The notes under the pieces: model-generated
Databases searched by the model: none
Told to the model about the DNA's origin: nothing
What the model saw: only the letters and a program-made list of their open reading frames with translations
NCBI GenBank assembly: GCA_904501775.1
Contig: CAJGCJ010000071.1
Span: forward strand, 1-9,604
DNA length: 9,604 nt
Direction of reading: 5' to 3'
DNA from: an uncultured Bacteroidaceae bacterium
Lineage (GTDB): Bacteria; Bacteroidota; Bacteroidia; Bacteroidales; Bacteroidaceae
Shown here: piece after piece, positions 5,571 to 9,604 of the stretch
How the letters are laid out: the number at the start of each line of letters is the position of its first letter
Position numbering within the stretch: the stretch's first letter is position 1
Position numbers and translations under genes: made by a program

Positions 5571-5616
5571 TAATTGTCTAACTACCTGATATTTATAACT
5601 TTGACCCTTCGTGTTG

Positions 5617-6012
5617 TCAGTCGGCCAATATTGCTGCCAAAGCCGCTATACCTATTACAACCGATGCCGCTTCTGCTACTCCGTTGCAGTGGTCGTGATG
5701 AACAACTATGCGGTGCTTGTCGGCATGGTGGTGGTGATGATGATGGTGTACATCTTTTCTGATTACATGCGCACCTTTTCTGTGTTTTCTGTTCTTATTG
5801 AAATCCTTGCCTCTGTTTGCAAATCCCTTCTTGATGTTTCCTTTCTCTTTCTTCTCTTTCTTGATAGATTTGTTCTCCTTCTTCTCCTTCTTCACTCTCT
5901 TTTCGACCTGTACGCTTCTGTTCTTGTCAGCCTTTACATTCTCTTTCGCCGAAACCTCTGATGACATAAGCATTGCGCCTACCATCATAACTGCAATTAA
6001 AATCTTTTTCAT
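5617..6012 (-). CDS. Small exported Lys-rich, His-rich protein (putative metal binding)
   Basis: 131 residues. The signal peptide (MKKILIAVMMVGAMLMSSEVSA) has likely cleavage after residue 22. Residues 23-85 are very basic, with near-repeats of IKKEKKEK. A run of eight histidines (89-96) and further HHDHC (105-109) follow. Residues 111-130 are a glycine/alanine-rich hydrophobic helix (GVAEAASVVIGIAALAAILA) ending in Asp. Eight adjacent imidazoles should bind Ni, Zn or Cu ions; this is inference from composition. The hydrophobic tail could anchor the mature protein in a membrane. It has its own promoter and terminator and so is monocistronic. The low-complexity sequence gives no family assignment. 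A reading frame on the opposite strand exists because of the biased codons and is a shadow: the signal peptide, promoter and terminator all support the minus strand. Confidence 0.85.
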   Translation of the reverse strand: MKKILIAVMMVGAMLMSSEVSAKENVKADKNRSVQVEKRVKKEKKENKSIKKEKKEKGNIKKGFANRGKDFNKNRKHRKGAHVIRKDVHHHHHHHHADKHRIVVHHDHCNGVAEAASVVIGIAALAAILAD

Positions 6013-6066
6013 ACCTCTGAGTTTTTCTGGTTAAACTTAGATATCAACTCTCTCATTCTTCTGATG

Positions 6067-6098
6067 CAAAGATATTGACAGAATAATCCCCCTGCAAC
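6067..6098 (-). promoter_or_regulatory. Promoter of the His-rich protein gene
   Basis: On the minus strand, GTTG (6098-6095), a 20-nt spacer and TATCTTTG (6074-6067, perfect −7). This gives a leader of about 50 nt. The −33 box and spacer lie inside the 3' arm of the terminator hairpin of the upstream nan operon (6085-6127). Confidence 0.65.
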
Positions 6099-6127
6099 GT
6101 TAATTTCCTAATCGTTGCAGGGGGATT
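6085..6127 (-). terminator. Hairpin ending the sialic-acid operon
   Basis: Arms 6085-6099 and 6113-6127 are perfectly complementary over 15 bp, with five consecutive G-C pairs and a 13-nt loop. It lies 67 nt downstream of the mutarotase stop on the minus strand. The tail ATTATTCTG is only weakly U-rich. It overlaps the −33 region of the next promoter. Confidence 0.75.
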
Positions 6128-6194
6128 CCCTATGTCTTGTAGGGTTTTCCTCTCTCTTATGCTTTAAGGGAACGGCATCTCCTATTTATATATA

Positions 6195-7349
6195 TCACTT
6201 TTTCAATTGCAAAAGGTTTATTTGCGGTGTACGTATTCCGGGTTTAAGCTCACCGCCAACATATATTATGCCATTGCGGTACTTTATCATGGTTGCTCCG
6301 GCGCGTGCAAAGCTCTGCTCCCTACATATCTGCTGCCAGCTGTTCTCTTTTGTGCTGTACAGCATTATGTTGGGGTTGAAACGATACCACTCGGCTTTGT
6401 GGTGCATATACTGCTCCTTGCTCGTGAGGGTGTATCGTCCCGATATTGCATCGGTGAAAATCTCCTTGTTTACACCTCCCGCCGCAATAATGGTATAGTC
6501 GTCCAGTAGTGCGGCAGTTCCGCCCGACAATGTGATGCTGTTTCCGAAAATATCATTCGCAGCAGGGCGTGCCGCATACTCCTCGTTATGTGCAATGTGA
6601 ATAGGCGGTAGCTGTTCCCACTCTCCTTTGCCGAAGATATAACGGACACCGTCGCTGTGTGTTACTGCATCGCCATTCTCGTCGGCTGTGCAAAAACCTC
6701 CCCACACATACAACGCCTCGTCTGTTGCAGCGCATACCGGTTGTACTCGAGCGCGTGATGGCATTGCCGGCAGCTCATTCCAGCCTTTTTCAGTAGCATC
6801 AAGGTCAAGTGCAAACACCCTGTTCGATGGCTTTCCATCACAGTTGCCGCCTACAACGTACAGAATACCGTTTGCAACAGATGCCGCAGTGTTGTCGACG
6901 GTGCAGGGTAGTGATGGGAGCATCTCTATGTGGCAACCGTTGTCGGGAGCAATGCTCAGCACCTGTGCCGATGCCCCTTCGCTGTTCATGCCGCCTGCAA
7001 CAATCCATCTGCCGTCTGCCTGTACCGATGTTCCGTAGGCCGATTCCGAGGGCAAAGATGCTGCAATGCTCCATGTGAGCGTATCACCTATTGCAGCCTT
7101 ATATATTCCCTTGTAGTAGCGTTTGCTGCCACCCTCGGCTGCAGGCTTGTCGGGGAAATTGCATCCTCCGGCAATATATAAAGTGTCGTTGTATTCGGCG
7201 GCATAGCATGCCGATACTCCCTGTTCGAATCCCTGTTCGTAAGCAGGCATCGTGCCAATCTCTTTAAGAGAAAGGCTTGCGCCCTCGGGTGACTCTGTGC
7301 AACCCAAGAGCGCAACGCTTAAAAGTGTAATATAAAATTTGTTCATCAT
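6195..7349 (-). CDS. nanM: Cyclically permuted Kelch mutarotase lipoprotein (NanM-like)
   Basis: 384 residues. A lipoprotein signal with lipobox LLGC puts the acylated Cys at 17. Six Kelch-type blades are marked by GG turns: IAGGCN, VAGGMN, VVGGNC, VWGGFC, AAGGVN and VGGEL. It matches the Bacteroidetes family of cyclically permuted mutarotases related to E. coli NanM (N-acetylneuraminate epimerase), which speeds interconversion of sialic acid anomers outside the cytoplasm. The bases after Cys17 (TESPE) are not a strong surface-export signal, so it may face the periplasm. Its ATG overlaps the transporter stop by 4 nt (ATGA), implying translational coupling. A second Met follows immediately. 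It is last in the operon. The sialic acid substrate is inferred from the neighbours. Confidence 0.88.
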   Translation of the reverse strand: MMNKFYITLLSVALLGCTESPEGASLSLKEIGTMPAYEQGFEQGVSACYAAEYNDTLYIAGGCNFPDKPAAEGGSKRYYKGIYKAAIGDTLTWSIAASLPSESAYGTSVQADGRWIVAGGMNSEGASAQVLSIAPDNGCHIEMLPSLPCTVDNTAASVANGILYVVGGNCDGKPSNRVFALDLDATEKGWNELPAMPSRARVQPVCAATDEALYVWGGFCTADENGDAVTHSDGVRYIFGKGEWEQLPPIHIAHNEEYAARPAANDIFGNSITLSGGTAALLDDYTIIAAGGVNKEIFTDAISGRYTLTSKEQYMHHKAEWYRFNPNIMLYSTKENSWQQICREQSFARAGATMIKYRNGIIYVGGELKPGIRTPQINLLQLKK

Positions 7350-8611
7350 TCCATATTTATTGTCTTGGGGCGCAACATGGTAATCTGTATGAGCAGCGAC
7401 AATACTGTCACACCGCCGAGCAGGGCAAATCCTACTCCCAGTGACAAGTTACCGAGTGCAGTTGTTATGGCAGCTCCGCCAAGCACTCCCGACATGTTTA
7501 TAAATCCGTATGCAGTGGCACGTTGGCGCGACGGAATGAACTGGCACAGAATGGGCATGTTGTTTGTGTCAAAGAATCCGTAGCCGATACCGAAGCACAG
7601 AATTGCAAGAATAACGGCAACGAGGCTGTCGCCCAATCCCATGAACACCAAGGAAGGAACGATGAGCGCAAGGCCTATACAGCTTGTGTAAACTCGGCCT
7701 CGTACATTTGTCTGTACCCATTTGTCCGACAGCTTACCGCCAATCATAGCACCGATGAAAGATGCTCCTGCAAGGCTTATAACGGCAACAGGGCCTGCGT
7801 AGTCCATAGCCTTTCCTATCTCAATACCCCAACTGTTGCTTATTACATTGGCGAGCAGCTCGGGCAACCAGTTTTTTGTGGCCCATCCGGGCATGCTGAG
7901 TGTGGTGAATACGAACAATACTGCCCAGAAGGCGATGTTGCTGAGTATAAGCATTACACTCTTTAGCACGCTCTCCTTGTTGGGGTCTACAGCTGTTGCC
8001 TCGCTCGCTCTCTTTTCGCGTCCTGGGTCGCTGATGAATAGGATAAGCACAACCGAGTATATCATACCTACAAGACCGCATATCAGGAATACTGTATGCC
8101 AGTTGAGCAATCCCGAGAAGATTGAGCCGAATCCGCCTGCAATCTGTCCCAGATATAAACCTGTCATGTGTATACCAATTGCCATAGAACGGGTCTTTCC
8201 GCTATGTATGTCAGCAATAAGCGACAGCGCGGCAGGGATGTAAAGGGCCTCGCTGAATCCCATTATCGCACGCAGAACATACAACTCTTTGTATGTGTCC
8301 ACATATCCCATGAGGAATGTAACAGCCGACCACACGAAAAGGCTGCCTACAATAAGTTTCTTACGGTTGAGACGGTCGGCAATAGCACCCGATACGGGGC
8401 TCATAAGACCGTAAATCCACATGAAGGCTGCCATCAGCGCACCCCAGCCCCAAGGGCCTGTGTAGCTTGTCGCAACCTCAATAATGTCTTCTGACATTGC
8501 AAAGCGCATGGTGCTCAGCATCTGTCGGTCCATGTAGTTCAGGAATGCTACACCCGACAATAGTACAACCACCAGCCATGGATACCATCTCTTTTCTGTT
8601 ATCTTGCTCAT
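7346..8611 (-). CDS. nanT: MFS transporter, probable sialic acid permease
   Basis: 421 residues with 12 predicted membrane helices. An MFS motif A, GAIADRLNRKKLIVGS (75-90), lies in the loop between helices 2 and 3, and a related GGKLSDKWVQTNVRGR lies in the loop between helices 8 and 9. The early FLNYMDRQMLS segment is typical of anion:cation symporters. In Bacteroidetes, sialic acid enters through an MFS NanT encoded with the epimerase NanE. Here the gene starts 6 nt after the epimerase stop and overlaps the mutarotase, so the operon context points to N-acetylneuraminate:H+ symport. Substrate cannot be proved from sequence; a hexuronate or other acid sugar is the alternative. Confidence 0.85.
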   Translation of the reverse strand: MSKITEKRWYPWLVVVLLSGVAFLNYMDRQMLSTMRFAMSEDIIEVATSYTGPWGWGALMAAFMWIYGLMSPVSGAIADRLNRKKLIVGSLFVWSAVTFLMGYVDTYKELYVLRAIMGFSEALYIPAALSLIADIHSGKTRSMAIGIHMTGLYLGQIAGGFGSIFSGLLNWHTVFLICGLVGMIYSVVLILFISDPGREKRASEATAVDPNKESVLKSVMLILSNIAFWAVLFVFTTLSMPGWATKNWLPELLANVISNSWGIEIGKAMDYAGPVAVISLAGASFIGAMIGGKLSDKWVQTNVRGRVYTSCIGLALIVPSLVFMGLGDSLVAVILAILCFGIGYGFFDTNNMPILCQFIPSRQRATAYGFINMSGVLGGAAITTALGNLSLGVGFALLGGVTVLSLLIQITMLRPKTINME

Positions 8612-8617
8612 AATATC

Positions 8618-9604
8618 TTATTGAATTTTCTTTGTTAATATATTGCACAAATCATAGCTCTTTATGAGCATACGGGGAATGTGGAACGGTCCTTTGAAGA
8701 TGTTACCTTTGGCAGGCTGTGCCACAGTGCCGTCGCGGTGCAGGTATCCGTACCATTCGCCCATCTCCTCATCGGGGAAGTGTGCATAGGTCCACTCGCT
8801 GATCTGCTTGTGCCATATCAGATATTTGTCATCTCCTGTTGCCTCGTAGGCATAGAGTGTAGCTATTATGGCTTCGGTTTGCGGCCACCAGAACTTCATA
8901 TCCTGTGAATAGTCCTGTGGAGGCAGGTTTCTGCAATCACGGAAGTTAATGATACCGCCATATTGCTTGTCCCAGCCCCATTCCCACGACCAGTCGAGGA
9001 TCTGAAGAGCCTGAGCTGTAATCTCCTTGTCCCAATTGCGGTTCTTTGCCTCTTCGAGCAGGAACCATGCTGTCTCAATGCAGTGTCCGGGGTTGATTAC
9101 ACGGCCGTTTATGGTATCGATGAACTCTCCGTTGGGGCCTACCATTTCGAGCAGAGCCTTGAACTCGGGTTTCATGAAATCCTTCAGCGATGCAATTGAT
9201 TCGTTAATCTGCTGGTCGAGAACGGGGTCTTGTATGACCTCGCGTATGCGCGATGCAGTGTTTATAAGAATCATCACAAGTGAATGTCCTTTTGCCTGTA
9301 GCGCGTCAAGATACTTGGGCTCCATGTATCCGGGTGTAGCAACAAAGTGTCTAATGTCCTTGAACAGCTTGAGAGCCTTCTCTGCATAGGTGCTGTCGCC
9401 CGAAGCCTTGGCATACTCGGCCATTGCAATGGCAGCAAAACTCTCCGAGAATACATAACGGCGTTTGCGCAGGGGAGTACCGTCGGCCTTTACCTCGAAA
9501 TACATTCTTCCGTCGGTGTCGAAGCAGTGTGCCTCTATAAAGTCGATAGTGCTCTTTGCAGCAGCGAGCCACTCGGGGTTCTTCTCAACAGTGTTGTATG
9601 CGAA
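8618..9604 (-). CDS. nanE: N-acylglucosamine 2-epimerase (AGE/RnBP family), 5' end outside window
   Basis: 328 residues visible. The frame is open to the window edge (FAYNTVEKNP... precedes the ATG at 9505), so that ATG is internal. The family is about 390-400 residues, so roughly 65 N-terminal residues are missing. AGE catalytic landmarks are present: NPGHCIE (His at visible residue 174), KFWWPQTEA, and KGNIFKGPFHIPR (second His at 308). These fit an (alpha/alpha)6-barrel epimerase that converts ManNAc to GlcNAc. In Bacteroides-type sialic acid catabolism this step follows the NanL lyase and precedes phosphorylation of GlcNAc, unlike the ManNAc-6-P route of E. coli. The KGN.FKGPFH.PR form favours AGE over cellobiose 2-epimerase. 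It is followed closely by the transporter gene. Confidence 0.9.
   Translation of the reverse strand, partial: FAYNTVEKNPEWLAAAKSTIDFIEAHCFDTDGRMYFEVKADGTPLRKRRYVFSESFAAIAMAEYAKASGDSTYAEKALKLFKDIRHFVATPGYMEPKYLDALQAKGHSLVMILINTASRIREVIQDPVLDQQINESIASLKDFMKPEFKALLEMVGPNGEFIDTINGRVINPGHCIETAWFLLEEAKNRNWDKEITAQALQILDWSWEWGWDKQYGGIINFRDCRNLPPQDYSQDMKFWWPQTEAIIATLYAYEATGDDKYLIWHKQISEWTYAHFPDEEMGEWYGYLHRDGTVAQPAKGNIFKGPFHIPRMLIKSYDLCNILTKKIQ

Larger units (their letters stand above)
5103..5616. other. Gene-poor interval (514 bp)
   Basis: No convincing protein gene is present. The only longer reading frame (5353-5589, 78 codons) ends inside a terminator hairpin and has no ribosome entry or promoter. 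The interval contains two strong terminator hairpins (5210-5243 and 5541-5570), a small hairpin CTACTG/CAGTAG (5462-5476), a GC-rich island around 5270-5300 within otherwise AT-rich sequence, and a possible minus-strand promoter at 5410-5441. The last could feed a small RNA ending at 5210. Confidence 0.6.

Noticed and set aside
5353..5589. 78-codon plus-strand reading frame with hydrophobic product
   Set aside because: It ends within and past a terminator hairpin, has no promoter or ribosome entry, and its composition looks like AT-rich noise.
5611..5961. Plus-strand reading frame opposite the His-rich gene
   Set aside because: It is a shadow of the Lys/His-biased codons; the minus-strand gene has signal peptide, promoter and terminator.
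7523..8243. Long antisense frames within the transporter gene
   Set aside because: They are shadow frames over a well-supported MFS gene, with no independent start signals.
8618..9505. ATG at 9505 as the start of the epimerase
   Set aside because: The frame continues upstream with a family-like sequence (EWLAAAKSTIDFIEAHCFDTDGR region) to the edge, and the protein would be too short for the family.
1..9604. CRISPR array, phage genes, or defence system
   Set aside because: No regularly spaced repeats, Cas genes, phage structural genes or toxin-antitoxin pair could be recognised; the XRE gene pairs with DUF2975, not with a toxin.

Overview
The window looks like a chromosomal segment from a member of the Bacteroidales (Bacteroides/Prevotella-like). 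Four things point there. Promoters fit the Bacteroidetes consensus (TTTG-like −33, TAnnTTTG −7) and Shine-Dalgarno sequences are poor. There is an ISAon1-type two-ORF transposon. A DUF2975/XRE gene pair is present. A sialic-acid gene set is arranged in Bacteroidetes style. The genus cannot be fixed from sequence alone.

Left part (1-2474): the 3' part of a gene for a membrane-anchored extracytoplasmic protein, possibly with a periplasmic-binding-protein-like domain, runs in from the left edge. It is followed within about 25 bp by a complete-looking 1.42-kb insertion sequence (1053-2474). The IS has 27-bp imperfect inverted repeats, its own promoter, a short N-terminal ORF and an overlapping DDE transposase ORF in another frame. 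Next (2480-2850) come a minus-strand tRNA-Ser(UGA) with promoter, leader hairpin and intrinsic terminator, and the large hairpin that ends the following operon.

Middle (2854-4264): a minus-strand operon encodes, in order of transcription, a four-helix DUF2975 membrane protein, a 68-residue XRE repressor-like protein and a 206-residue exported protein of unknown function. Its promoter carries two near-identical 16-bp arms, each containing a 10-bp palindrome, placed over the start site and between the −33 and −7 boxes. This is a good candidate operator for the XRE protein. A divergent plus-strand gene (4491-5102) encodes a flavodoxin-fold NAD(P)H-dependent oxidoreductase. A gene-poor stretch of about 510 bp follows, containing a perfect 34-bp palindrome (terminator) and a possible minus-strand small RNA.

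Right part (5541-9604): all minus strand. A small exported Lys-rich/His-rich protein with an eight-histidine run has its own promoter. The operon upstream of it (AGE-family epimerase, then an MFS transporter, then a cyclically permuted Kelch mutarotase lipoprotein) is packed with a 6-nt gap and a 4-nt overlap. It reads as the distal part of a sialic-acid (nan) operon: a mutarotase outside the cytoplasm, uptake by NanT, and conversion of ManNAc to GlcNAc by NanE. A NanL lyase would be expected beyond the right edge. The epimerase gene is cut by that edge.
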